In this document: in pieces, positions 54,175 to 60,895 of the stretch | Numbering within the stretch: position 1 is the stretch's first letter | Layout: each line of letters opens with the position of its first letter | NCBI GenBank assembly: GCA_031409515.1 | Contig: JANNXJ010000053.1 | Location: 191,238-255,237, forward strand | Length of the DNA stretch: 64,000 nucleotides | Reading direction: 5' to 3' | Source: SHZI01 sp031409515 | GTDB taxonomy: Bacteria > Pseudomonadota > Gammaproteobacteria > Steroidobacterales > GCA-2729495 | Position numbers and translations under genes: made by a program | Notes under the pieces: model-generated | Told to the model about the DNA's origin: nothing | The model's database searches: none | The model's input: only the letters and a program-made list of their open reading frames with translations

Positions 54175-54387
54175 TCAGGATTCGTGCTGGTCGAAGAAAC
54201 TCCGGACCTGCTGGTCGGCTTCGTCAAGCGTGATCGCATAGCGCGCCTGAATCAGGCCCGCCAGCCGATACTGGTGGCCCTTGATGTGGAGCAACTCGTC
54301 CTCGGTCAAGCGGTCCCAGAAGATCCTGGCCTCGCCGATCTGCTGCTCCCATTTGCCATTGAAGCAATCCACCGTCAGCAAGCTCAT
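54175..54387 (-). CDS. CsbD-like stress protein
   Basis: 70 residues. The pattern FNGKWEQQIGEARIFWDRLTEDELLHIKGHQYRLAGLIQARY corresponds to the CsbD family consensus (GxWxQxKGxxKxxWGKLTDDDLxxIxGkxxxLxGxxQxxYG), followed by a short helix DEADQQVRSFFDQ. CsbD proteins are small, abundant and induced by general stress; the mechanism is unknown. ATGA overlap with the upstream small gene shows coupling. Confidence 0.85.
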   Translation of the reverse strand: MSLLTVDCFNGKWEQQIGEARIFWDRLTEDELLHIKGHQYRLAGLIQARYAITLDEADQQVRSFFDQHES

Positions 54388-54569
54388 GACTGCTTCTCGT
54401 CGTCGTCAGACGCTTCTATGACGGGCTCCATGAGGTCATCTGCCGAGGCAAGCTGCAGGTCTATATCCCGGGCCTTCGATTCGAGAGGGCGCGGAAACGA
54501 CCGACGGCTTCGGGGTACCGCATACCGGCTCTCGTCGGTATTCGCATTGGTCACGCTGCGTCTGTTCAT
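54384..54569 (-). CDS. Small protein of unknown function coupled to CsbD-like gene
   Basis: 61 residues from ATG 54569, preceded by a strong CCGGAGG site at proper distance; a start at 54614 is less likely. The sequence is basic in the first half (NRRSV, PRSRRSFPRPLESKARD) and acidic at the end (EASDDDEKQS), with no hydrophobic segment. It is likely cytosolic and partly disordered. It overlaps the CsbD-like gene by 4 bp, so both are expressed together. Confidence 0.65.
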   Translation of the reverse strand: MNRRSVTNANTDESRYAVPRSRRSFPRPLESKARDIDLQLASADDLMEPVIEASDDDEKQS

Positions 54570-54654
54570 GTCTACCTCCGGCTTCTGCTGCCTGAAAACG
54601 GGTGGGGGTGCCACACGGGCCGGGGAACTCTAATTGTGCCAAGGCGCAAGGTCA

Positions 54655-54668
54655 GTTCGCTGCCGCAC
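54655..54668 (+). promoter_or_regulatory. Crp/Fnr-type palindrome upstream of BON gene
   Basis: GTTCG-CTGC-CGCAC followed by AGAA. GAGGAT at 36 nt gives a predicted start near 54703 and a 21-nt leader holding the GGAG ribosome site. A better hexamer TATAGT (54707-54712) would exclude that ribosome site. Confidence 0.65.
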
Positions 54669-54723
54669 AGAACATTTGGCCGGACACGTTGAGGATGGAG
54701 AGGTCGTATAGTGGAGAACCGAT

Positions 54724-55056
54724 ATGCAGAAGCTACTCGCACTCAGCTGCCTGGTCGCAGCCACGTTCCTCGGTCCCGTTGTGGCCTTGGCCGGCGACGA
54801 TTCGGATGCAGATCGCTCGGACCCAAAGGCCTTCGTCAAGGACTCGTCGATCACCACCAAGATCAAGGCCAAACTCGCCGCGGAGCATATAACCAGCCTG
54901 GGCCGCATTCACGTGGACACCGACAACAATGGCGTCGTCTACCTGACCGGCAGCGCCAGGACCCAGGAAGCGATCAACAAGGCAGTGTCCATCGCCCGTG
55001 AGACCGAAAACGTGAAGTCCGTGAAGAACGAACTCGTGGTTAAAGCGGACGACTGA
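54724..55056 (+). CDS. BON-domain periplasmic protein (OsmY-like)
   Basis: 110 residues. The signal peptide (LLALSCLVAATFLGPVVALAG) is followed by a single BON domain: DSSITTKIKAKLAAEH, IHVDTDNNGVVYLTGSARTQEAINKAVSIARETENVKSVKNELVV. BON domains bind phospholipid surfaces and the OsmY type responds to osmotic and envelope stress. OsmY has two BON domains, this has one. It is preceded by GGAGAA and a Crp/Fnr-type site. The 3' end overlaps the DUF5329 gene by 17 bp, tail to tail. Confidence 0.9.
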   Translation: MQKLLALSCLVAATFLGPVVALAGDDSDADRSDPKAFVKDSSITTKIKAKLAAEHITSLGRIHVDTDNNGVVYLTGSARTQEAINKAVSIARETENVKSVKNELVVKADD

Positions 55057-55504
55057 GCTTCGGGGCTGAAGCAACGTCGTTGAGGCTGGGCGCGTCACGC
55101 AGCAGGCGTGACGCGCAATGGGCGGAAACTGCACTACAAGCCCGATGATGAGCCAGTGCATCGCGCAGCCATTGATTACTCATTACCACGGTTCCGCCCC
55201 CACAGCGGACCTGGTACGGTCGACCGGTCAGGCTGCTTTTCGTGGCGGCCCTCTCGATAAAGTCCTCGGCCGTCTGCACCCGATCCCGCGCCGCGAGGTA
55301 CTCGTACTTGTCGCGTAAATGCGCCCGCGCACTGCTCGGGTCATGCCAGCTGCCATTCCGATAGAACTCACAGCCGGAGCTCTCGACAAACCCAAGCAGA
55401 TAAGTAATTTCTTCCTGTGCAGTCGCCGACAGTGCGGCGCTGGCGGTTGGCGGCAATGCCAGTGTGAGTCCCAGGGTCACGACCAGAAGCAGGCTCCGTC
55501 GCAT
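55040..55504 (-). CDS. DUF5329 periplasmic protein
   Basis: 154 residues with a signal peptide (LLLVVTLGLTLALPPTASA). The mature protein matches DUF5329: ATAQEEITYLLGFVESSGCEFYRNGSWHD, HLRDKYEYLAAR, TAEDFIERAATKSSLTGRPYQVRCGG and QWLRDALAHHR. Two conserved Cys (SGCEF, VRCGG) probably form a disulfide. Function is unknown. The C-terminal ~30 residues contain a coding-embedded hairpin and overlap the BON gene. GATATT lies 36 nt from the right edge of the 55541 site, so the site could activate this gene as well as the collagen-like one. Confidence 0.85.
   Translation of the reverse strand: MRRSLLLVVTLGLTLALPPTASAALSATAQEEITYLLGFVESSGCEFYRNGSWHDPSSARAHLRDKYEYLAARDRVQTAEDFIERAATKSSLTGRPYQVRCGGGTVVMSNQWLRDALAHHRACSAVSAHCASRLLRDAPSLNDVASAPKLSRPL
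55090..55116. terminator. 11-bp perfect hairpin downstream of BON gene
   Basis: GCGCGTCACGC (55090-55100) and GCGTGACGCGC (55106-55116) around a 5-nt loop. It lies 34 bp after the BON stop, inside the last codons of the convergent DUF5329 gene. The stability fits a terminator or 3'-end protection element; there is no T-run. Confidence 0.55.
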
Positions 55505-55540
55505 AGGGCGCCAATATCACCCCGAACCGGGCCCTTCTCG

Positions 55541-55554
55541 GTGCGCCAGCGCAC
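55541..55554. promoter_or_regulatory. Bidirectional Crp/Fnr-type palindrome, DUF5329/collagen-like
   Basis: GTGCG-CCAG-CGCAC followed by AGAG. TAAACT starts 37 nt from the left edge (55578, plus strand) and GATATT 36 nt from the right edge (55518, minus strand). Both divergent genes are in class II position. Confidence 0.75.
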
Positions 55555-55647
55555 AGAGCCGTGGGGGGGCCAGCCCCTAAACTCAAATGAGGCTGTGTGG
55601 GACCTCACCAGTCGCGTCGTATTCTTCCACTGCCAAAGGATTTCGCC

Positions 55648-55959
55648 ATGAACCAGTCAATAGCACTCGCAGCGCTGCTCGCTCTCCTCAGCCTGACCGC
55701 CTGTGACAAGCCCACCGTGGTCGTGCCGGCCGCGCCCGCCACTGAGCCGGGGCCGCCCGGACCCGCTGGGCCTGCGGGCCCACAGGGCGACACCGGCTAT
55801 CAAGGTAACCAGGGCAACCAGGGCAATGACGGCGTCCAGGGTGAGACCGGCATGCAGGGCTATCAGGGATATGACGGTGTCCAGGGCGAGACCGGCAAGG
55901 CTGGCGAAGGCACCACGGTGATCGTCGTGCCGCCGGCAGAGACCACAGCGCCGAACTGA
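55648..55959 (+). CDS. Collagen-like repeat lipoprotein
   Basis: 103 residues from ATG 55648 with AAGGA upstream. The lipobox is LSLTACDK. After a short spacer come about 18 Gly-X-Y triplets (GPPGPAGPAGPQGDTG, then GYQGNQGNQGNDG and GVQGETG repeats), followed by TTVIVVPPAE. Collagen-like triplets form trimeric triple helices in bacterial surface proteins. The early triplets are Pro-rich and the later ones polar (N, Q, D, E). Such short lipid-anchored collagens are uncommon. It precedes the phospholipase D gene by 14 bp, so they are co-transcribed. Confidence 0.8.
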   Translation: MNQSIALAALLALLSLTACDKPTVVVPAAPATEPGPPGPAGPAGPQGDTGYQGNQGNQGNDGVQGETGMQGYQGYDGVQGETGKAGEGTTVIVVPPAETTAPN

Positions 55960-55973
55960 AGTCCCAGAGCGCG

Positions 55974-57389
55974 GTGAACCGCAGACCGCCAGGAGTTTCA
56001 GAGACCCGCCGGCCGCTGCCATGGCAGTGGCTGGCGCTCGGCGTGCTCGCTATCGCCGGCTGCAGCACCCTGCCGACCATCGTCCCGGACCTGGGCCAAC
56101 CCACCGGTCCGCAGGTCCAGCTGGAGGGCGCAAACGGCCCGCTTTCAGCGACAAAAAGCAAGGCGATCCTCGACCGCCTGGAAGGCGGCAGCAAGGACAC
56201 CGACATCTTCGACCGCCACCTGGCAGTTGAGGAGGCCATCGTTGGCTCTCCGCTGACGACCGGCAATGAGGTGCTGCTGCTCCAGGACGGCCCGGCCACC
56301 TACCGGGCGATGTATGCCGCCATCCTGGCGGCGAAAGACCACATCAACATGGAGACCTACATCCTCGATGACGATGAGGTGGGCAAGCGCTTTGCCCAGG
56401 CGCTGATCGATAAGCAGCAGCAGGGCGTGCAGGTCAACCTCATTCGTGACAGCGCCGGCACCTTCGGTACTCCGGCCGCCTTCTTCAAGGAGATGGCCGA
56501 CAACGGAATCAGTGTGCTTGAGTTCAACCCCGTGAACCCCCTGACGGCGCGGAAGGTCTGGGAACTCAATCAGCGCGATCACCGCAAGCTGCTGATTGTC
56601 GACGGACGCACAGCATTCCTGGGCGGGATCAACATCAGCAGCGTTTACTCGGGCGGCTCGTTCAGCAAAGGGTCCAGCGCCGCCCGATCCGAGGGTGACC
56701 TGAAGTGGCGGGATACCGACCTGCAGATCCAGGGACCCGTGGTCGCCGAGTTCCAGAAGCTGTTCATCGCGTCCTGGGAAGCGCAGAAGGGCGAGCCCCT
56801 GGCACCGAGAAACTACTACCCGCCACTCGCCGTCGCCGGCAAGGAAGTGGTGCGCGCCATCGGCAGTTCGCCCGACGAGCCCTACAGCCTGATCTATGCC
56901 ACGTTACTCTCGGCCATTGGCAGCGCCGAGACCAGCGTGCACCTGACCAACGCCTATTTCGCCCCGGATCCGCAACTCCTGGCCGCTCTGGAAGCGGCCG
57001 CCCAGCGCGGCGTCGACGTGACCCTGATCCTCCCCAGCGAGACCGATTCCTGGCTGATATTCCACCTCGGGCGCGGCTACTACGACCGGCTGCTGAAAGC
57101 CGGTGTGAAGATCTACGAGCGGCAGGGAGTGCTCCTGCATTCCAAGACAGCCCTGATCGACGGTGTGTGGGCGACCGTCGGGTCCACGAATCTGGACTGG
57201 CGCAGCTTCCTGCACAACTGGGAACTGAACGCGGTAGTACTGGGGCCGGACTTCGGCAAACAGGTGCAGGTGATGTTCGACAAGGACCTGGCGGCCTCGG
57301 ACGAGATCACGCTCGAGAAGTGGCGACAGCGCCCGCTGGACCGGCGCATCAAGGAGTCATTTGCGCGGGTGTGGAAGTACTGGTTGTGA
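55974..57389 (+). CDS. Phospholipase D-like / cardiolipin synthase-type lipoprotein
   Basis: 471 residues from GTG 55974. A lipobox (LAIAGCST) indicates an exported, lipid-anchored protein. Two HKD motifs are present: HRKLLIVDGRTAFLGGINIS (~residue 203) and LHSKTALIDGVWATVGSTNLDWRS (~residue 387). These define a PLD-superfamily phosphatidyl transferase. Sequence order and length fit ClsB-type cardiolipin synthases, but the lipoprotein signal implies action at the periplasmic face, perhaps as a phospholipase. The 3' end overlaps the opposite PLA2-like gene by 41 bp. Confidence 0.85.
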   Translation: MNRRPPGVSETRRPLPWQWLALGVLAIAGCSTLPTIVPDLGQPTGPQVQLEGANGPLSATKSKAILDRLEGGSKDTDIFDRHLAVEEAIVGSPLTTGNEVLLLQDGPATYRAMYAAILAAKDHINMETYILDDDEVGKRFAQALIDKQQQGVQVNLIRDSAGTFGTPAAFFKEMADNGISVLEFNPVNPLTARKVWELNQRDHRKLLIVDGRTAFLGGINISSVYSGGSFSKGSSAARSEGDLKWRDTDLQIQGPVVAEFQKLFIASWEAQKGEPLAPRNYYPPLAVAGKEVVRAIGSSPDEPYSLIYATLLSAIGSAETSVHLTNAYFAPDPQLLAALEAAAQRGVDVTLILPSETDSWLIFHLGRGYYDRLLKAGVKIYERQGVLLHSKTALIDGVWATVGSTNLDWRSFLHNWELNAVVLGPDFGKQVQVMFDKDLAASDEITLEKWRQRPLDRRIKESFARVWKYWL

Positions 57390-57840
57390 GCGCGTCGTCC
57401 GGGTGGGCACGCCGATAGGCCGCGAGCTGTTCTTCAGCCTGTCGCCGTTCCTCGGGAACTAGTGCCTCGTAGCCCCGGCCATAACCCCAGCCATAGCCCC
57501 AGCGGAACGTGGTGGGCAGCAGCGGCGCCCCGCTGAAACGTACCCCGCGATACATACGGTTGGCCAGGTCTTGCCTGCCGGTTCGAGCCAGCACGCAGTC
57601 CCGCAAACTGCCATCGGCGCTCCGGCGCTCGTCTGCGGTGCCGCCCTGCCAGTACGCCATATCATGACTCACGCAGCAGTCGGACCAGCGAGCGGGTGCT
57701 TCAGCGTCACCCTCCGGAAAGAAGCTGCAGCCGTCCGTCCTGAAGTCATGCAGGGTATGGACGGATGCACAACTGCTCACCGCGAGCGCTGCCGCCAGGA
57801 CTGATGCAACCGGGATGGAGAGCCGCCTGACGTAATCCAT
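57349..57840 (-). CDS. Phospholipase A2-like lipoprotein
   Basis: 163 residues. The signal with lipobox AVSSCAS gives a lipid-anchored protein. The mature part has TDGCSFFPEG and WSDCCVSHDMAYWQGG. The CCxxHDxxY pattern is the catalytic His-Asp motif of secreted phospholipase A2, and the preceding Asp-Gly-Cys-Ser resembles the calcium loop. DGSLRDCVLA supplies another conserved Cys. A Tyr/Trp/Gly-rich stretch (RWGYGWGYGRGY) and a helical tail follow. It probably acts on phospholipids in the envelope. TAACCT lies 37 nt from the right edge of the 57900 site. Confidence 0.75.
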   Translation of the reverse strand: MDYVRRLSIPVASVLAAALAVSSCASVHTLHDFRTDGCSFFPEGDAEAPARWSDCCVSHDMAYWQGGTADERRSADGSLRDCVLARTGRQDLANRMYRGVRFSGAPLLPTTFRWGYGWGYGRGYEALVPEERRQAEEQLAAYRRAHPDDALTTSTSTPAQMTP

Positions 57841-57899
57841 GGCACTCCCTCCGGCAGATCCCGGAAAGTGAGGTTACCCCATCACCACCCGGACGCTGT

Positions 57900-57913
57900 G
57901 TACGAAAGCGTAC
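57900..57913. promoter_or_regulatory. Bidirectional Crp/Fnr-type palindrome, PLA2-like/DUF3943
   Basis: GTACG-AAAG-CGTAC followed by AGAG. TATATC is 36 nt away on the plus side (57936) and TAACCT 37 nt away on the minus side (57876). Predicted plus-strand start is near 57948, giving a 63-nt leader. Confidence 0.75.
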
Positions 57914-58010
57914 AGAGGCGGCACGACAAGCCGCGTATATCTGTCCGTATGGCCTACCCCCAACTACAGACTCTGGTGCCCGAGCCCCGCGCGGTTGCAC
58001 CGGGCTAGGG

Positions 58011-59504
58011 ATGCGCGCAGCGACTTTACTTGCGCTTGCGCTGATGTCTGCGGGCCCCCTTGTCGCGGCGGAGGATCCCGCGCTTGACACCAAGGCGCAG
58101 CAGACGGCGCCGACGGCCTTTGCCGATGAAAAGCCGAAACCTGTGCTGCAATGGGGAGAAGGCAAAGGCAAGAGCTATCTCGTGCCTGCTGGCGATATCC
58201 TGCTGTTCGATGGCCTGCTGAATCTCTACAACCGGAACTTCTCGGGGACCTCCGACTACGATTCCACCCTCCCCTCGATCAGGAAAAACTTCCGGGGCAA
58301 GTGGGCGTACGACAGCGACCCCTTTGATATCAACCAGTTCGCCCACCCTTACCAGGGTTCCATGTATCACGGCTTCGCCCGGTCAGCCGGGCTGGGTTAC
58401 TGGCAGGCGTCGGCCTACACGATTATCGGCAGTGCGGCCTGGGAAATAGCGGGTGAGACGACCCAGCCGTCCATCAATGACCAGTTCACGACCGGCTTTG
58501 GGGGCAGCTTCCTGGGTGAACCGCTGTTTCGCATGGCCAACCTGTTGCTCGAGAGTGGCGACGGCAGTCCCGGCTTCTGGCGCGAACTCGGCGCCGCCGT
58601 GCTGTCCCCGTCCACCGGGTTCAACCGGCTGGCTTTTGGCAGCCGCTTCGACGGTGTCTTTCGCAGCAACAATCCGGCGGTATACACGCGCATCGCTGTC
58701 GGGATGATCGTCAGCTCCAACGTCTCCTCGAGCGTGAACCTGAACCAGAATGCAGAGGAACCGCCCATACCGCAGAGCTACGACACTGGCGAGGTCGTTG
58801 GGGACTTCACCATCGGCTACGGACTGCCCGGGAAACCGGACTATCAGTACACCCGGCCCTTCGACTACTTTCACTTTCAGTTTACCGCCGCCAGCAGCAA
58901 TACCTTCGAGAACGTCATGAGCCGGGGCCTGCTCTACGGCACCGACTACTCCTCCGGCGACAACTACCGGGGCGTCTGGGGTCTGTACGGCATTTATGAC
59001 TACATCGCGCCACAGATCTTTCGCATCTCCAACACGGGAGCGGCGCTGGGCACCACCGGTCAGTGGTGGCTCTCCCGCACGGTGGCACTGCAGAGTACAG
59101 TACTCGTTGGCGCCGGCTACGGCTCAGCCGGCACCACACGCGGCGTCGGTGACAAGGACTACCACACCGGCCTTACTCCGGAAGGCGTGCTGGCACTGCG
59201 GCTCATCTTCAGCGATCGCGTTTCGCTCGACATGACGGCGCGGGAATACTACGTCAGTGACATCGCCTCTGATGAGAGTGGAGGCAGTGAGCAGATTTTC
59301 CGCGGCGACGCCGCGCTGACGGTGCGGATTCACAATCTCCACGGCATCTCTCTCAAATACGCGGCCTCCCGTCGCGATGCGTCCTATGCCGACCAGACGG
59401 ACACCCACCAGAAGGTTGCAGCGCTGAGCATCGGCTACGTCTACCTGGGGCAGACGCGCTCCGGCGCTGTCGACTGGCGGCCCAAGAGCAGCGGCGGCCC
59501 ATGA
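58011..59504 (+). CDS. DUF3943 outer-membrane protein
   Basis: 497 residues with a signal peptide (LLALALMSAGPLVAAE). The DUF3943 signature is clear: WAYDSDPFDINQFAHPYQGSMYHGFARSAGLGYWQASAYTIIGSAAWEIAGETTQPSINDQFTTGFGGSFLGE. It continues into a long beta-rich region with strands suited to an outer-membrane barrel, finishing in LSIGYVYLGQ. Function is unknown. It is followed after 76 bp by a PAP2 phosphatase and is probably under the 57900 site. Confidence 0.8.
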   Translation: MRAATLLALALMSAGPLVAAEDPALDTKAQQTAPTAFADEKPKPVLQWGEGKGKSYLVPAGDILLFDGLLNLYNRNFSGTSDYDSTLPSIRKNFRGKWAYDSDPFDINQFAHPYQGSMYHGFARSAGLGYWQASAYTIIGSAAWEIAGETTQPSINDQFTTGFGGSFLGEPLFRMANLLLESGDGSPGFWRELGAAVLSPSTGFNRLAFGSRFDGVFRSNNPAVYTRIAVGMIVSSNVSSSVNLNQNAEEPPIPQSYDTGEVVGDFTIGYGLPGKPDYQYTRPFDYFHFQFTAASSNTFENVMSRGLLYGTDYSSGDNYRGVWGLYGIYDYIAPQIFRISNTGAALGTTGQWWLSRTVALQSTVLVGAGYGSAGTTRGVGDKDYHTGLTPEGVLALRLIFSDRVSLDMTAREYYVSDIASDESGGSEQIFRGDAALTVRIHNLHGISLKYAASRRDASYADQTDTHQKVAALSIGYVYLGQTRSGAVDWRPKSSGGP

Positions 59505-59580
59505 TCCGGACACTCACGCCTGGTGGAATCCCCCGGGACCGCCGCGTCTTCCCCACTCTGCTTCAGCAAGGAGTCTTCTG

Positions 59581-60123
59581 ATGTTTCGATCTGGTCTTCC
59601 GGCAGCGATGGCGACCCTTCTCTGCCTGCATTCCGTCCCGGCCAGCGCCGGGTCGGAAGAGTTGTCGGGGGACATCCTGACGGGCCTTCTGCCCCTGACG
59701 TCCTACGCCATTGCTCACTTCAAGGACGATGACGAGGGGGCCCGGCAGTTTCTGCGCAGCACCGGCGTGAGTCTGGTGGTAAACAGCAGTCTCAGGTTGG
59801 CTTTCAACGGCACCAGCTGGGGCGAACGGCCCAACGGCAGCCCCTATGGCTTCCCGTCGGGGCATGCGGGGTTTGTGACCTCCAGTGCCGCGTTCCTCCA
59901 GGATCGTTACGGGTGGAAGTACGGGGTGCCAGCCTACGCCGTGGTCGCTTATGTGAGCTACGTGCGGGTTGACGAGGAGCATCACCGCTGGCGCGACGTG
60001 GTGGCCGGTGCGGCCGTGTCCTACGGCATTTCCAAGCTGTTCGTGACGCCGCAGAACGCGACGCACATTGCGCCAGTCATCGGGCCTGATTGGCTCGGCC
60101 TGCGCTGGGAGCGTTCGTTCTAA
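59581..60123 (+). CDS. PAP2-family phosphatase, exported
   Basis: 180 residues, preceded by AAGGAG. A signal or anchor (MATLLCLHSVPASAG) precedes the PAP2 core: WGERPNGSPYGFPSGHAGFVTSSA carries motif 1 (RP) and motif 2 (PSGH). YVRVDEEHHRWRDVVAGA is motif 3, in which the first Ser-Arg is Val-Arg, but His and Asp are present. It probably dephosphorylates undecaprenyl pyrophosphate, lipid A or another lipid phosphate in the periplasm. The short, weakly hydrophobic form suggests a periplasmic rather than polytopic enzyme. The 3' end overlaps Crp/Fnr regulator B by 47 bp, tail to tail. Confidence 0.85.
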   Translation: MFRSGLPAAMATLLCLHSVPASAGSEELSGDILTGLLPLTSYAIAHFKDDDEGARQFLRSTGVSLVVNSSLRLAFNGTSWGERPNGSPYGFPSGHAGFVTSSAAFLQDRYGWKYGVPAYAVVAYVSYVRVDEEHHRWRDVVAGAAVSYGISKLFVTPQNATHIAPVIGPDWLGLRWERSF

Positions 60124-60871
60124 CCGGCTGCAGGTTGCCAGTCGCATCGCCCTGCCGGTAGCGCACATCAGACAGCAAACGATCGGTCTCTTGCTTGACC
60201 ACGGCGTAGCACTCGCAGGACAGGGTCTCCAGGCTCGACCTGTCCAGCACGGCAATGTGGCCACGGCGGTAGCGAATGGCCCCGGCGCGCTGCAGGTTTC
60301 CTGCGGCCTCCGTAATGCCTTCCCGGCGCACCCCGAGCATGCCGGCAATCTGTTCCTGGGTCATGACCAGGTCCGGAGTGGAGACTCGATCGAGCGTCAG
60401 CAGCAGCCAGCGGCACAGCCGCTGCTCAACAGAGTGATGCCGGTTGCAGGCGACCGTCTGGGCAATCTGCGTCATCAGTGCCTGCGTGTAGCGCAACAAC
60501 AACCGCTGCATGAGGCCGGCTCGATTGAACTCCTGCAGCAGCAGCCCGCGCTCCAGCCGGTAGGCGTGGCCTGCGGTCTGCACGACCGCAGAGCTTGGCG
60601 TGGTACCCCCACCCATGAACAGCGAAATACCCACGACGCCCTCGTTGCCCACACCAGCCGTTTCGGCACCGGCGCCAGACTCCATCACATAATGGAGTGA
60701 AACGATGGACGTGGTGGGAAAGTAGGCATGCTGAAGCTGCCCGCCCGGTTCGTAAAGCATGGTGCCGAGTGGCATCGCGACCAGCTCCAGGTGGGTGGCC
60801 AACGGGTCGAACTCCGCAGTGGGCAGAGCGGCGAGCAACTGGTTCTGACTGGGGTTGTGGGGTGCTGACAT
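60077..60871 (-). CDS. Crp/Fnr-family regulator B
   Basis: 264 residues and a clear paralogue of the 13781 regulator. It shares QNQLLAALP, MPLGTMLYEPGGQLQHAYFP, VGNEGVVGISLFMGG, RYTQALMTQIAQTVACNRHHSVEQRLCRWLLL and the DNA-binding segment MTQEQIAGMLGVRREGITEAAGNLQ. The recognition helix differs from regulator A by only Ile/Val and Asn/Lys. The cAMP-contact Arg-Ser is absent here too (TTPSSA). A ~30-residue C-terminal extension (YRQGDATGNLQPVRTNAPSAGRANQAR) is unique. I saw no palindromic site upstream. It is transcribed ahead of the two-component genes' 3' side and overlaps PAP2 at its end. Confidence 0.9.
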   Translation of the reverse strand: MSAPHNPSQNQLLAALPTAEFDPLATHLELVAMPLGTMLYEPGGQLQHAYFPTTSIVSLHYVMESGAGAETAGVGNEGVVGISLFMGGGTTPSSAVVQTAGHAYRLERGLLLQEFNRAGLMQRLLLRYTQALMTQIAQTVACNRHHSVEQRLCRWLLLTLDRVSTPDLVMTQEQIAGMLGVRREGITEAAGNLQRAGAIRYRRGHIAVLDRSSLETLSCECYAVVKQETDRLLSDVRYRQGDATGNLQPVRTNAPSAGRANQAR

Positions 60872-60895
60872 GGCCGGCTCTCGCGCTATTTCGCC

